Below are positions 10,152 through 22,976 of a DNA stretch of 64,000 bases, piece after piece. How positions within the stretch are numbered: the first letter of the stretch is position 1; every line of letters starts with the position of its first letter. The stretch spans positions 8,291,281 through 8,355,280 of the forward strand of contig JAJKFL010000042.1 of assembly GCA_021186555.1 (NCBI GenBank), read 5' to 3'. The position numbers and the translations under genes were made by a program. This DNA is from Reticulitermes speratus (Eukaryota; Arthropoda; Insecta; Blattodea; Rhinotermitidae). Below the pieces are notes generated by a model. It saw only the letters and a list, made by a program, of their open reading frames with translations. It made no database searches and was not told the DNA's origin.

Positions 10152-11736
10152 GACATGATCAACATACCGGTTAGACATGATCAACATACCCGGTTAGACA
10201 TGATCAACATACCGGTTAGACATGATCAACATACCGGTTAGACATGATCAACATACCGGTTAGACATGATCAACATACCGGTTAGACATGATCAACATAC
10301 CGGTTAGACATGATCAAAATACCGGTTAGACATGATCAACATACCGGTTAGACATGATCAACATACCGGTTAGACATGATCAACATACCGGTTAGACATG
10401 ATCAACGTACCGGTTAGACATGATCAACGTACCGGTTAGACATGATCAACATACCGGTTAGACATGATCAACATACCGGTTAGACATGATCAACATACCG
10501 GTTAGACATGATCAACATACCAGTTAGACATGATCAACATACCGGTTAGACATGATCAACATACCGGTTAGACATGATCAACATACCTGTTAGACATGAT
10601 TAACATACCGGTTAGACATGATCAACATACCGGTTAGACATGATCAACATACCTGTTAGACATGATCAACATACCTGTTAGACATGATCAACATACCGGT
10701 TAGACATGATCAACATACCGGTTAGACATGATCAACATACCTGTTAGACATGATCAACATACCGGTTAGACATGATCAACATACCGGTTAGACATGATCA
10801 ACATACCGGTTAGACATGATCAACATACCTGTTAGACATGATCAACATACCGGTTAAACATGATCAACATACCGGTTAGACATGATCAACATACCGGTTA
10901 GACATGATCAACGTACCGGTTAGACATGATCAACGTACCGGTTAGACATGATCAACGTACCGGTTAGACATGATCAACATACCGGTTAGACATGATCAAC
11001 ATACCGGTTAGACATGATCAACATACCTGTTAGACATGATCAACATACCGGTTAGACATGATCAACATACCGGTTAGACATGATCAACATACCGGTTAGA
11101 CATGATCAACATACCGGTTAGACATGATCAACGTACCGGTTAGACATGATCAACGTACCGGTTAGACATGATCAACATACCGGTTAGACATGATCAACAT
11201 ACCGGTTAGACATGATCAACATACCTGTTAGACATGATCAACATACCGGTTAAACATGATCAACATACCGGTTAGACATGATCAACATACCGGTTAGACA
11301 TGATCAACATACCGGTTAAACATGATCAACATACCGGTTAGACATGATCAACATACCGGTTAGACATGATCAACATACCGGTTAAACATGATCAACATAC
11401 CGGTTAGACATGATCAACATACCGGTTAGACATGATCAACATACCGGTTAAACATGATCAACATACCGGTTAGACATGATCAACATACCGGTTAGACATG
11501 ATCAACATACCGGTTAGACATGATCAACATACCGGTTAGACATGATCAACATACCTGTTAGACATGATCAACATACCGGTTAGACACGATCAACATACCT
11601 GTTAGACATGATCAACATACCGGTTAGACATGATCAACATACCGGTTAGACATGATCAACATACCGGTTAGACATGATCAACATACCGGTTAGACATGAT
11701 CAACATACCGGTTAGACATGATCAACATACCGGTTA
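10152..11736. repeat. 22-bp satellite array, 72 units
   Basis: The unit starts GACATGATCA and ends ACATACCGGTTA. The span of 1585 bp equals 72 units plus one extra C near 10189, so no other length change is needed. Each unit holds two palindromes, TGATCA and ACCGGT. Point variants recur (ACCTGTTA, CGTACCGG, TAAACATG) and some occur in regularly spaced runs, for example TAAACATG about every third unit from 11250 to 11460, pointing to block duplication. There are no spacers, so this is not a CRISPR array, and it is not coding. Confidence 0.97.
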
Positions 11737-13922
11737 GATCAAATTACTGTTTCCTCTAATATTACAAAATAGCACAGGCCGGAATGTTTCACCCGGTGGA
11801 ATGTTAGACCAGCACTTTCTAACATTTTCACCTCTTTCTAACGTAGAAGAACATTCCGCAGATATCCACATATTAATAATTGTACTACAGTAACATGGGC
11901 AGTGATGACCCACTTTTTATTCTGACAGATTTTTACAATTTTGTATAGCAGCAGAAGTTATATCTGGGTGTGTAATAGGTACAGTAGGGTCTGTGCTACG
12001 AAACGGTCAGTACCTTTATTGCAAATTTAAATTCGTTTACTGAGAGGAATAAAAGTTACAAATGTATGCAAAAGGCCGTTTTTGGCAAATGCATGGTGAA
12101 AATGCTCCACATACAGTGCAATAAAAGATAATAAATTTGTAGTAAACAAAATTGTAATCAACTAAAATAATCTATGTCCTGTATCACTATGAGACTCCTT
12201 CTTACTTCTTTTTTAGATTTTGTACGTTTTTTAAGATTCTAAGAACGGTTGTTACTTCCACAGTCGATGCAGGTTTTGGAGAAAATTGTGCAGCTTTCAC
12301 GCAGACTGAGCGTTTTATCCAGTCGCATTCCCTGTTGTTACTTAGCAGTATTCCTTACATTCTTCACAGCAGTCACTGTTACCATGTTTATCAGAATTAC
12401 CGGAGTTCGGATTGTGAACCGTTTGCTTGAAATTGTTCTTCGTATGTTTGGCTTTTAGTTTCTTCTTCTGTATGATTGGCGAACTAGTGTGAACCTCTCC
12501 ATGGAGACTTCTCTTTACCCTTGATGGCCTTGAGTTTGATAGTTTTGGTGGAGGAGACAATTCCATGAGTTTTGTTTGGCGTTTTTTTTCTCAGAAACCT
12601 GGATGTGTGTTGAGGAATGGACGGATGCAGGAGTGAAGACGTGTCATTTTAATACGTTCTTGAACACGTAACAGGGGTAAGTGACGTTTATGATAGTAGG
12701 TTGGCGACAATTTTGTAGTATTTCATTAACATATCAATGAAAATGCAGTATACGCCTTGATGTATGAACAGAGGTCAACCAAGCAAGTTAAAATATCAGT
12801 GGGGCCTCGTTACCCATTTTTAAATGGGGTGACTGTACCAAAATGTGGAGCAAAGATGCCCCGGCTGATCACGTGACTATGTCGTGGCTTGCGAAAGTTT
12901 GTAACGGTATAAAACAGCACACAAAGTCCACTTTTCCTTCTCGCAAACTGTTGTTAAAATTATTATATGCATAAACAAACAGAAAATTATTAAATAATAG
13001 CTTCCTGAAATATATACGGTTACAAATCACGTTACTTTACAAGACAGCGTCACGGCGTTCAGACAAACAACAACTGTGACTTGCACAGTACCAGACTCAC
13101 CACTGGAAGACCTTCTAGCAGCGTAATATGTGCAGCTTCCTAGAGCTAAGGTTTCGAAGTAACTGATGGTGGGGCATCATTGGCCAGTGGGGAAACATTG
13201 CCCATTTTCCCATGCTTCTAGTCTCCGTTGTTAAAGAAAATATCTAATGACCAAATGCAATTATGATCACAGAACAGCTGTAGATGAATTCACATTTTAT
13301 TCTTAACAATAATAGTAACAGTAACATAGGATAACAGAAGAAACCAAGCCCTTGCTTGAAGAGCAAGATTTTCTACGAATGTATGTGAGTTCTCAGGCAT
13401 TTAAAATCGTCGTGGCCCTTTAAAGTCATTGAGGTTTTCCGAGGTGTCACGGCCCACAGGTTAAGAAAGACTAGACTAGTTTACGTGCCGCATAACCATG
13501 CAACGCAAGTCCGATCTCCCTCAGGGCCACGAGAGTTTCCTCTTCAAAGCGTCCAAATCTGATCTGGGGACCGCCTAACGACTACAGGGAGCTCTTTCTT
13601 CGTAGATACGCCAGCCAGAGCGTAAAGTTGGCCACTTACCCCACCTAATGCCGACGTAAGAATCCTTGTCGCTATAGCGTAAGCCCCTCCATACGTCTTT
13701 GTTGCGTGGTGCTTATTTGCACACAGAGACAACTTTATATTTAAAATAATATACAGCTGAATTATTTTGTTTTTAACCGTCTTTTTGTCGGCGTGGAATG
13801 AGGGATCGGATTTTGTCCTGTGTGAATTAAACAGCTGCTCAATTGTAATACAGATAGCAGGACTGCTGTCTTCAGAACATTTAATCAAGTTTTTGCGTGC
13901 ATTTCATAATACCTGTTTTTTA
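11737..13922. other. No gene recognised
   Basis: About 2.2 kb without identifiable elements. Short open frames on both strands (for example 12249-12458 and 13544-13888) lack motifs. GGGGCA-type words at about 12810-12860 and 13170-13200 hint at an old inverted-repeat element but I could not define its ends. Confidence 0.4.
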
Positions 13923-14472
13923 CAGCGTGTTTCATAAGTCCATCCGGGATTTAGAGGCTTGGCCATGCAGTAGCAAACCCACATATAAGAGATGAAAGCA
14001 TGCCAACGGATAGAGGAAATGTAAAAGGTTTTTCGTGACAGATGCGATGGCGTAGTTACCCGTTTCTCCGCTAGGAGGCAGTGGTGTGCAAACATGGCGT
14101 TTTCAGGTGAACACTTATTCCCTGGCCTGCCAGGTCACCCGACCTTACTCCATGTGACTTTTTCCTGTGGGGTTACGTTAAAGATCGTGTTTACGTGCCT
14201 CCTTTACCAAGAGATTTACCGGAGCTTCGGCTAAGAATTATGGATGCAGTTGCTACCATCGACGTTCATATGTTGGAACGTGTTTTGGCAGGAGCTAGAT
14301 TACAGGATTGACGTCTGTCGAGTCACGAAAGTGGGACATATTGAACATTTGTAAGGTAGGTTCAAAACTTGGATATGTACTCTTTTCACTGACATGCTCT
14401 CATCCCCCGTGTATGATTTGGCTATTGAGCTACAGACCTCCGAAATCCCGGAGGGATTTATGAAACACCCTG
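13923..14472 (+). mobile_element. Internally deleted Tc1/mariner element with terminal inverted repeats
   Basis: The left end CAGCGTGTTTCATAAGTCC and the inverse of the right end (CAGGGTGTTTCATAAATCC) match at all but two of these positions, continue into TCCGGGATTT on both sides, and are flanked by TA dinucleotides at 13921-13922 and 14473-14474, the usual mariner target duplication. At 550 bp it is far shorter than an autonomous element and keeps only the last part of the transposase gene, so it depends on a transposase from elsewhere. Confidence 0.85.
14123..14354 (+). pseudogene. Transposase C-terminal fragment with one frameshift
   Basis: The frame from 14123 reads WPARSPDLTPCDFFLWGYV, where CDFFLW holds the third catalytic acidic residue of IS630/Tc1/mariner transposases. 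A shift of one base near 14283-14298 moves the reading to YRIDVCRVTKVGHIEHL, which ends at TAA 14352-14354. Only about 75 codons remain; the DNA-binding domain and the first two catalytic Asp residues were lost in the internal deletion. It lies inside the element at 13923-14472. Confidence 0.8.
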
Positions 14473-15200
14473 TATTTATTTAACCAACCTTTCAGCATCT
14501 CAGACTAAATTAACGTCTAAAGAATGAGTGGTGATTGAATAATGAATTGGAAGTTATGTGAAAGGAAGCGATCATTATTTGAGGTACTAACTAAACAATT
14601 ACCTGGAAAGACTGAGGATCACCATACACCTCTGTAAGCATAGTCTTCTTTAATTATATTATAATAGTGTTTATCAACTTTTGGAAAAGTCCATTGAAAT
14701 TCAACGGGAATAATTTATTTCTTATCTTTATCCCGCATATTCATTATTTTTCTTTCCTTTATTTTTCTCGTGCTTGTTTTTCTCCTCTTCTTTCCTAATT
14801 CTGATCTGTTTTACTTTGAGGCAGTAAAGTAAGTTCATGTTTAGTCTTCAGAAGGCTCGTTTTCGAATGTAGAACTGCCACGTATGTAACTACATGAAAG
14901 TTACGTGTTTCCGTGGAAACAGCTTGACAACGAGATAACAAGCGTGCATAGTCAACCACACACGTCCCCTTGTATGTATACAAATATCATGAATAAAACT
15001 TTTTTCTGACCTCATCAGTTAGTATTGTATTAAAACTGTCAGTTCAAGATAAAAACGTTTAAAATTTGTTGACTTAAGACACTGAATTTGCCTTCTTCAA
15101 TTGCGCGAAACGCCTCCACGACAAATTTTTCGTAAATCTCCGCCTTTCGTCGCTTGCAGTTTTACAACACGACTTAACGTTCTTGTTAATACGCTGTATC
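14473..15200. other. No gene recognised
   Basis: AT-rich sequence without supported features. Confidence 0.45.
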
Positions 15201-15205
15201 TGCAC

Positions 15206-15422
15206 TTGTCAGTGGCCGCTCGCTTGCTGGGATTGCGGTTTCGAATCCCGCCGGGAGCATGAATGTCTCTCTCTTGTTGGTGTTGTATCTTGTCAGGTAG
15301 AGGTCTCTGCGTCGGGCTGATCACTCGTCCAGAGGAGTCCTACCGAGTGTGGTGTGTCTGAGTGTGATCGTGAAACCTCAATAATGAGGCGGCCGTGGCC
15401 CACTGGGGGCTGTCGAGCCATG
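15206..15422 (+). mobile_element. tRNA-derived SINE, family A, 5'-truncated
   Basis: It retains the B-box region (GGTTTCGAATCCC), the CAGGTAGAGGTCTCTGCG block, TCCAGAGGAGTCCTACCGAG and the 3' end TGTCGAGCCAT. The A-box half is largely deleted. Flanking words ATCTGCACTTGTCA and ATCTATTCTTGTCA may be a decayed target duplication. Confidence 0.85.
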
Positions 15423-15910
15423 GAAAAATATCTATTCTTGTCACTTACGTGAAGAATCGCAAGAACTAAATTTGTTTCTAATGGCTTGCCATTAATGTCA
15501 GGTGTGTTTTTCGAACAGCCTTTCAAATATCAACGTAACTACGGACCATAATTACCCTGAGGATGGAGACGAAGTAGTCTCCGCAACTTTGGTGTATTTA
15601 AATTACCTGTCGCGACTCTCAGACCGAGAGGAGTTTACTGCAGATTACATCCTGTCAAGAGAGTAAACATGCATGGTTATGGTAGAGCAACAGCGGTTTG
15701 CAATATCCTGTCTGTCCATAACAGTGGTTCGATGTGGTGGAAGGTTATCACAGAAGTGCAGCTGTGTACGTTTGGTGCAGTTCGATGTAAAAGCTGATAC
15801 GGATTAAATGGAAGCATGTGGGCAATAGAATCATGTCATAAGTAATGTATTGTTCATGTACATTAGTAATTAAATAAGGAGAATTTACTACTGGGTAACG
15901 TTTACAACTG

Positions 15911-15947
15911 GAGTCCTACCGACTGTGGTGTGTCTCTCAGTGTGATC
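15911..15947 (+). mobile_element. Short family A SINE fragment
   Basis: GTCCTACCGACTGTGGTGTG and the following GTGTGATCA correspond to the middle of the family A SINE. Only about 37 bp remain. Confidence 0.6.
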
Positions 15948-16080
15948 AAAAGAAAATTACAAAACTCGACACTGAAACGGGAAATCGGAATAGGTAGAAG
16001 AGGACGGTTAAAAAAAAAATTTACAACTTAACTAATTAATATATGCAGGTAATTAACTATTGTGTAACTTTTTTTTTCCT

Positions 16081-16328
16081 ATGGCTCGACAGCCCCTTGG
16101 GGGCCTAGGCCTCGTCATTTTTCGAGGCTTCACGATCACACTCAGACACACCACACTCGATAGGATTCCTCCGGACGAGGGACCAGCCCGTCGCAGAGAC
16201 CTCTACCTGACAACACACAACACTCACAAGAGACAGACATCCATGCCCCGGTGGGATTCGAACCCACAATCCTAGTAAGCGAACGGCCGTAGACCCACGC
16301 CTTAGACCGCACGACCACTGGGATCGGC
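16081..16328 (-). mobile_element. tRNA-derived SINE, family A, full length
   Basis: Read on the minus strand it runs from the pol III promoter region at 16328 to the TGTCGAGCCAT 3' end at 16081, with a run of A (T on the plus strand) just beyond. The B box GGGTTCGAATCC is intact. Confidence 0.92.
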
Positions 16329-17130
16329 ATTCTTGTGTAACAGTTAAAACAATTTCGCTTGGGGTACATCATACCATTACTAATTACACTAGTTAATGTA
16401 TACAGGTAATAAACACTTAATTTGATTTAATGTAAATGCTAAATAACTTTGATAATTTACTACTTAATTTATACAGATAATAAGCCCTTAAGTAAGTCGT
16501 TATGTCCGTGCATCTAAGTACTAAACCACTTTACGTGTATGTACAACTGTGTAACTGAATAAGCTAGTTAAGTAACTTGTTCAAGCCCTCGTCCAGTGGA
16601 CTAACATTTCACACGTAAAGAGAGACATGGATGGATGGATTGATAGACGATCAAATGTTATTTTGAAGTGCTCTGTCACGTTTTAGAGTCTAGTGTTGCG
16701 AATTTTAATATGACTACCGTTGATGGCCTAAGCAAATTCTCTATAATTTTGAATGCAGAAAATCGGATCGAAAAGTAACTTTTCCGTTTTAAATGTAATG
16801 ATGTGTTATTTCTATTTTATGCTCGCGTAACGAAATGTTTACTCGTACATTCCTTTCTTATGTTAGTTTCAGAGGGGTGATTACGTGTTTCATAAATAAT
16901 CAATACTTAGTATTTCTACAAATAAATGCCTGTGCCCTCACTGTAGTGTGGGTCGGAATTTTGGTGCTTTTGACTATAAGCCAACGACACACGACTAGAA
17001 GCAACAGCGATGATATTTCTGCGACTTGTGCATGGACTTACTAGATGAGATCGAATTGACAGTCAAGACAAAAGAGAAGTCGAATACATTATCGATATCT
17101 GAAAACACACTGGATTATTGAAGGTAATAG
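16329..17130. other. No gene recognised
   Basis: AT-rich sequence; several short ACTTAGTTAA-type words near 16380-16600 but no definable repeat. Nothing else supported. Confidence 0.4.
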
Positions 17131-17530
17131 TGTATGTGTGTGTGGTGTATGTGTATACGTATGTATATATATGTGTGTATGTATGTATGCTTGTATGTAT
17201 GTGTATATGTATGTAGTACGTATGCATGTATGTATGTATAGTATGTATGTATATATGTATATTATGTATGTATGTATAGTATGTATGTATTATGTGTATG
17301 TATGTATGTACGTATGTATGTATAGTATGTACTTATGTATGTATGTATAGTATGTATGTAAGTAAGTATGTATGTACTTACGTATGTATGCATGTAAAGT
17401 ATGTATGTATATGTGTATGTGTGTATGTACGTATAGTATGTACGCATGCTTGTATGTTTGTGTATATATGTATATATGTATGTATAGTCTGTATGTATGT
17501 ATAGTATGTATGTATGTATGTATGTATGTG
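17131..17530. repeat. Compound (GTAT)n / (GT)n microsatellite
   Basis: About 400 bp of GTAT repeats interrupted by GTGTGT, AGTATG and ATATAT variants. Open frames across it on both strands, including part of a 212-codon one on the minus strand, are low-complexity Tyr/Val/Cys/Met or Thr/Tyr/His/Ile strings and are not genes. Confidence 0.97.
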
Positions 17531-17600
17531 CACAGAGACATCAATTCACAAAATACTCTACGCATAAGCTCCTCAGGGTAAGTGAGAATGGGGAAGACTG

Positions 17601-17834
17601 ATTGATAGACAGACTGGTCACATTGATAGACAGACTGGTCACATTGATAGACAGACTGGTCACATTGATAGACAGACTGGTCACATTGATAGACAGACTG
17701 GTCACATTGATAGACAGACTGGTCACATTGATAGACAGACTGGTCACATTGATAGACAGACTTGGTCACATTGATAGACAGACTGGTCACATTGATAGAC
17801 AGACTGGTCACATTGATAGACAGACTGGTCACAT
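17601..17834. repeat. 21-bp minisatellite, about 11 units
   Basis: Unit ATTGATAGACAGACTGGTCAC. One unit near 17761 has an extra T. As 21 is a multiple of three, both strands stay open across the array, giving spurious repeated heptapeptides such as IDRLVTL. Confidence 0.97.
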
Positions 17835-17885
17835 CCAATAAATTTCTTTTGTAGTCGGAGAAGACTGATAAGCCTAACCCTCGAG

Positions 17886-17907
17886 GATGATGATGATGAT
17901 GATGATT
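17886..17907. repeat. (GAT)n microsatellite
   Basis: Seven GAT triplets in a row, shortly after the minisatellite. Confidence 0.9.
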
Positions 17908-18513
17908 TTGACGAATATTGCTTATCATGGTCCTACTTGTTTCCTTTTTTATACAACTTCGGAAAGTGAAGTTACTTGTAACTGTAGCTGAATTAAACGT
18001 TTTGCATGAGGAGTGAGATCACATGCAAGAAGCCTATCGCATTACCTATCCATCGCTTTGACAGCTGTGGCCACCGTACTTATTGGTCGGCGTAGAGAAT
18101 ATGTTTCATAATAATATGTAGTGTTATTAAGTCCGCTATAGGAAACAGGAAACTCAAATGTTGCTTTTTTGTATAGACTGCACCAGAAGTCTAATACATT
18201 GTGCGCCATATTTCATGACACTGCAGCAGTTTATTCCGTATTCCCCATTTCTCCTGCAGTTGTATTATGTCCTAACATTCTGTCTGCAATTACTACCCAT
18301 CTCATTTTCCATTCTCCACGCCGCTTCTTCGCTAGTCTTTTGTCTGACGAAGTCTTCTTACACGCCACCATTTAAATACATGCTTTATCATAAATTTCAT
18401 AGATTCTTCTGTTTTCTTAACGTACAAGTAGACATAAATTTGACAGTGTATAAGCCTTCTTGTTTCATTCAAAACATATTTCAAGCATTCATTATGTTTA
18501 ATTTCCGTACTTT

Positions 18514-18776
18514 TTTTTTGTATGGTTCGACAGCCCTATATGGGCCCGGTCCTCCTCGTTTCGTCGAGGTTTCACGATCACACACATTTGAGACACACCA
18601 CAGTCGGTAGGACTCCTCTGGACGAGGGATCAGCCCGTCGCAGAGACCTCTACCTGACAACACACAACACTCACAACAGACAAACATCCATGCCCCCGGT
18701 GGGATTCGAACCCACAATCCCAGTAAGCGAGAGGCCGAAGACCCACGCCTTAGACCGCACGGCCACTGGGATCGGC
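18514..18776 (-). mobile_element. tRNA-derived SINE, family A, full length with target duplication
   Basis: The minus-strand SINE has its oligo-A tail (T run at 18514-18520) and intact B box. A perfect 13-bp target duplication, ATTTCCGTACTTT, flanks it at 18501-18513 and 18777-18789, showing TPRT-type insertion by a LINE partner. A 150-codon open frame at 18158-18610 runs into it and shows no recognisable motif. Confidence 0.97.
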
Positions 18777-19073
18777 ATTTCCGTACTTTAAGTGTCCTTA
18801 ATGCCACAAGTCATTATAACTTTTCGTACTATTCAATAAAGAGACGTATTTCTGATTAATCCTTTTACCTCGATTTAATTTTAATCTATTTAGGGCACCT
18901 CGTTTTCAGATATCATTTAAAAGAAAGAGCTTGTTCTTTTAATGGAATTGTGGGTAATATCGAGGCCTTCGTATTTTTATCGCGCTGTGCAGCTGCCGTC
19001 CCCAGGGCGTCGCGTGTTGACGCTTTCCCCATAAAGTTCTACCTTAATAACGTCAGTAAAGAGTGACGTAAGT

Positions 19074-19475
19074 TCATACATATATAGCGACTGGGACACA
19101 GCTAGTGAAATGCGAGTATTTTGAACAGGACTTGATACCAGCTGTGCTGTTCTGTCTTATTGACTCACTCCCTTCCATGAAGCAGAGCCCTTCTTGGAAG
19201 CTTAACTGACAGTTCTTCAGTCGTGATAGAAATTTTTCGCCTTTTATATGACCCAAAACTATATTACTGTGATCGCAGTAACCCACTACAGGGCTCTTCC
19301 TTGAGCCAGTTAAATCCAAAAACCTTACATTATATTTTAAGATACATTTTAATATTATGCTTGCCTCTACGTCTGGTCTGCCGAGTGGTCTCCTTTCCTT
19401 AGGTTTTAGACTAAATTTTTGTACGCTTTTCTTATTTCTTTTATGCGTGCTACATACCCCGCCCATCTCATCGTC
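19074..19475 (-). pseudogene. LINE 3'-end relic
   Basis: The minus-strand frame gives EMGGVCSTHKRNKK, then SLKPKERRPLGRPDVEA and VRFLDLTGSRK. This is the order of the conserved tail of an insect LINE protein (MRWAGHVARM, GKPEGKRPLGRPRRRWED, then a LDLTGSG-like end), with many substitutions. Similar tails occur at 43330-43510, 45890-46400 and 52905-53120. A truncated, inactive copy. Confidence 0.65.
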
Positions 19476-21114
19476 ACCGATTTTGTCACTCTAATACTAG
19501 TTGGCGAAAGTTATAGGTTATGAGTTTCCTAATTGTGTCAGTTTCTCTGTTTCTTGCACTGTCGTTAAGTGTAAATGTGAGAGACACTTTAATTTACGTT
19601 GAATGTTTAGATAGTTACAAGAAGTGAAATTAGTACACGAAGACGACGACGAACGTCCTCAGCTGTGTCGTCTTATCAGCCTTGTTTCCTCGTCACTGCT
19701 GTCATCTTGTTTTGCTGGCACATTCCTGAAGACGCTTCATTTCCTTAATTATTCTGCGACTCTTGATAAATTGAAAACTATACTTGAAACGCCATCGTGT
19801 TAAGATGATTTATCTACCCATAACTGATGTCAGTATGAAAAACACATCCACACTGTAGGATACTTCATCACACTGACACCGAAGTTACACACACACGCAC
19901 GCAATACATTTCAGTGCATTAGCAATCTGCTGGTACCCGTTTACGACGCCTGTCTTTGTGTTTTGTCACCGTGTATGTTGGCTCTGATAGCGCCTTCAGG
20001 CGGCTGTGACGTTCCTTTGAAATAGCTCTCTCTCTCGTTTATGCATTAGACGACAGACTTCACGAATTGGTATGCCTCGTCTTAAAGACCAATATAATGC
20101 AGCATGCCAAACGACAATTAACGCACTTTAATCTAAAACAATATTATCCTACTTGTGACGCTGATGATGATGATAGTAGTAGTAGTAGTAGTAGTAGTAA
20201 TTCATTTATTGATTATTAGCATAATGACCAAGAAAGAATAGATTCGGAACAAACATGCCTAAAGCAATGGCAATAAGCACTAACACAAAAATATATACAA
20301 TAATAATTCAATTCTGGTTTATTAATGTGCCGAGTCAACAGCCAGATGGCCAATTACACAAACAGCACAACAAACAAACACAAATAACAATGGACAAGGA
20401 ACAGGACAAAATAAAACTAACACAACAAAACAAATAAGTGAGCAAACAATGACTTACTCAAATAGATAATAAGAACACCTTAAAATAATGTAATAAATTA
20501 TCACATCTGACTAAGTGTAACAAATTCCCTTCTAAAAACATCCATATGATTACAAATAGAATTTGCCGCAGTTACACACCGGCCGGAGGGACAAATTTTT
20601 ATAATATGAGCTAACATGAAACAAAGAAAAGTCACGGAGGAGATAATAATAATAATAATAATAATAATATACCCTGACCGAAGAAGTACGGTGAAAGTGG
20701 TACAATGTTTTTCACTGTAACGCTATTGTCTCTATATCCTTCCTTTTCATTGGCTATCGTAACGTGACCCTTCACTCAGCATATGTGTGTACAGTCGTGT
20801 CACGAACTCAAAACACTTCGTTATCCATTTCCACTTCTACTCCATCTGTCACTGTGAATGCCACAGCTCTGCCTTTGTCCACCCTGTCTGTATAATATCC
20901 ACATGGCTTTCCCTCACTCTGGTTAATTGTCAACCCTGATGACAGATGCAGTGGGATCTTCCGTACGTCGGTACAGGTTTCTTAGAGTACACGGCGTCAC
21001 AATCCAGGAGTCATCAACCTTTATAGTGAGAAGTGAAGTGTTTGTTTAACGACGCTAAAATTATGTATCGTAGATACTAGATGAGTAAAATAACGAGTAT
21101 GAAAATTTGATGGA
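19476..21114. other. No gene; two trinucleotide repeats
   Basis: Contains a (GAT)(TAG)n tract at about 20163-20201 and an (AAT)n tract at about 20645-20670. The stretch 20190-20360 shares scattered words (GTTTATTAATGTGCCGAG, CAACAGCC) with 22890-22960, so it may belong to an old dispersed repeat. No gene supported. Confidence 0.45.
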
Positions 21115-21232
21115 AAATGTTGATAATGAAACACCGGAGAACTCTGGGAAAACCCTGCCGCCAGTCCCACTTCTTTCACCGCAAATCCCACGTGGACTTT
21201 CTGCAATGTAACCCGAGCCTGCTCGATGAGAG
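21115..21232 (-). mobile_element. Degenerate family D SINE
   Basis: Blocks corresponding to the body of the element at 55971 are present in inverse: GAGAACTCTGGGAAAACCCTG, CACTTCTTTCACCGCAAATCCCAC. The promoter half is poorly preserved. Confidence 0.6.
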
Positions 21233-22976
21233 GCAGTCTTTACTGTGACCAGTGTGAGAACCTAAACTGTCATTTATTTCCTGTCAACGAAAATCATTAA
21301 CTTTCTGGAATGGCAGCCGACTGTAGTGTGGAGGGTGATCTTGTTAGTTCTGTAGTATCTTATCCCTGTTCAGCTCCCTAGGGACGCATAAAGTACATAT
21401 GAGGTCAGCTCGTAGAGATTTCGTGGGCCGTCACTCGAGAACATACGATCTGGGATACTTGTTTGGCCTTCACAAGAAACTTGGTACGCCAGTTTGCCTT
21501 GTCCCTAGCAACCGTGACGATCAAACAGCCGGACACGATACTTGTTGAGAAACTTTGTACATGAAATGTCACAGTAACATGGACTCAATATTTCTTACTC
21601 AACCGGTTCAATATTCCGAATTTGTATTCACTTGTTATATCTGTATTCACAGTTATTAAAAGCTCATTTTTTCAAGAAAAAATTTGAAAAGCGCATATAG
21701 CAGTTGTATTAGAAGTAATATTATGAATGTGTTTTTGACAAGATACTTATTACAAGCTGGAATGTTACTATGGCCAGATGCCCTGGAAATTATCAGTGCC
21801 ACTTAACCAGTATTTTTTTAAGGATTTCGAAAATATAAATCATCAGTCACACGTAAGGAAAAATTAGGCAACCAAGTAAATGATGGACAGATTTGGCCGC
21901 ATATGACCGCAACATCATTTTGACCTCGTGTTATAATAATAATAAAAATCGATGATAGTCGATAATGATCGACGATACTTCATAGTATTTTATGTTATTC
22001 AATAGTAATATATTGAATGAAACAATAAAGATTTTCTTAGAAGGAGAACTGGGAAGGCGTTAACTTTGCTGTTTCGTTCCTGAGTTCGTTTCCAGTCCGA
22101 ATCAGTAGTTCCTTTGCCCATTATGTCGCGCAGTTTCTCTTACATTCCGTGAAACCCTAACGCCTGGGGACAACCCCGACTCTGTTGTTGAGATGAGAGA
22201 CACTTACTGTCACTTTCGTGACGAACTCGCCGCTTATACTGCCGTTGCTAGGACACGGCTAGACACAAATATCCAGTGCAGATTTTGTTGCACGTGCTTG
22301 TTAGTGAAGCTGTACTTGACGGTTAGTCCACTTACGTATCCAACACATTGTGTAACTGCATGGTGTAACACTGTTATTCTTAACAAGCTAAGATCCCTTC
22401 TGCTGAAAAAGAAATAGTTCCTTGTTTTTAGCATTGTAGTGGTAATTATTACGTCACATGTGAACTAGAAGAATTGTATTACTTTGGGAACAACAGCTGG
22501 AAACAAATTGAAGCGCTTCTTCTGGAGGAAGCAGAGAAGTAAAACGAATGAAGTAGAAGAGACCATTTAAAAAAAACCCGTGTCCTTGGGCAGCCCTATA
22601 AATCACATTTTCATCACATCTGCTCTCTTGCTAGACACGTTTGATAGGCCCCTCGTTCCTCCTGAAGCTGCACTCACGTTATTGAAAGTGCTGATGAGAC
22701 AGATCCTCGGATGCTCAGCGATTTGTTATCCAGGAGAGAGATCTTGTCCCGAAAATTGGTGCCCTGTCACATAAATCAGCTGGGGGCCCCAGGTTGTCCT
22801 TATTGCAGGCACGTATCAATATTTTGAACGTGAGACACGTGGTGGGGCATGTAACGAAAATATTCAGGTCGCCATACTACTACTACTACTGCTACGTCAG
22901 TTCGGTTCTTTATTATTAGCGTGCCAGCACAACAGTCATAAGATTAATTGCAGACAGCGCAAGGGAATACATAATA
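21233..22976. other. No gene recognised
   Basis: Non-repetitive sequence with short open frames lacking motifs. A CTA-triplet run lies at about 22877-22890. Nothing else supported. Confidence 0.4.

Noticed and set aside
10152-11736. CRISPR-like regular repeat array
   Set aside because: Units abut without spacers, the genome is eukaryotic in character and no cas genes occur. It is a tandem satellite.
17290-17928. 212-codon open frame on the minus strand
   Set aside because: It is translation of a microsatellite, the 21-bp minisatellite and a GAT run; composition is purely repetitive.
18158-18610. 150-codon open frame
   Set aside because: It runs into a family A SINE, has no motif and overlaps a second open frame in another phase.
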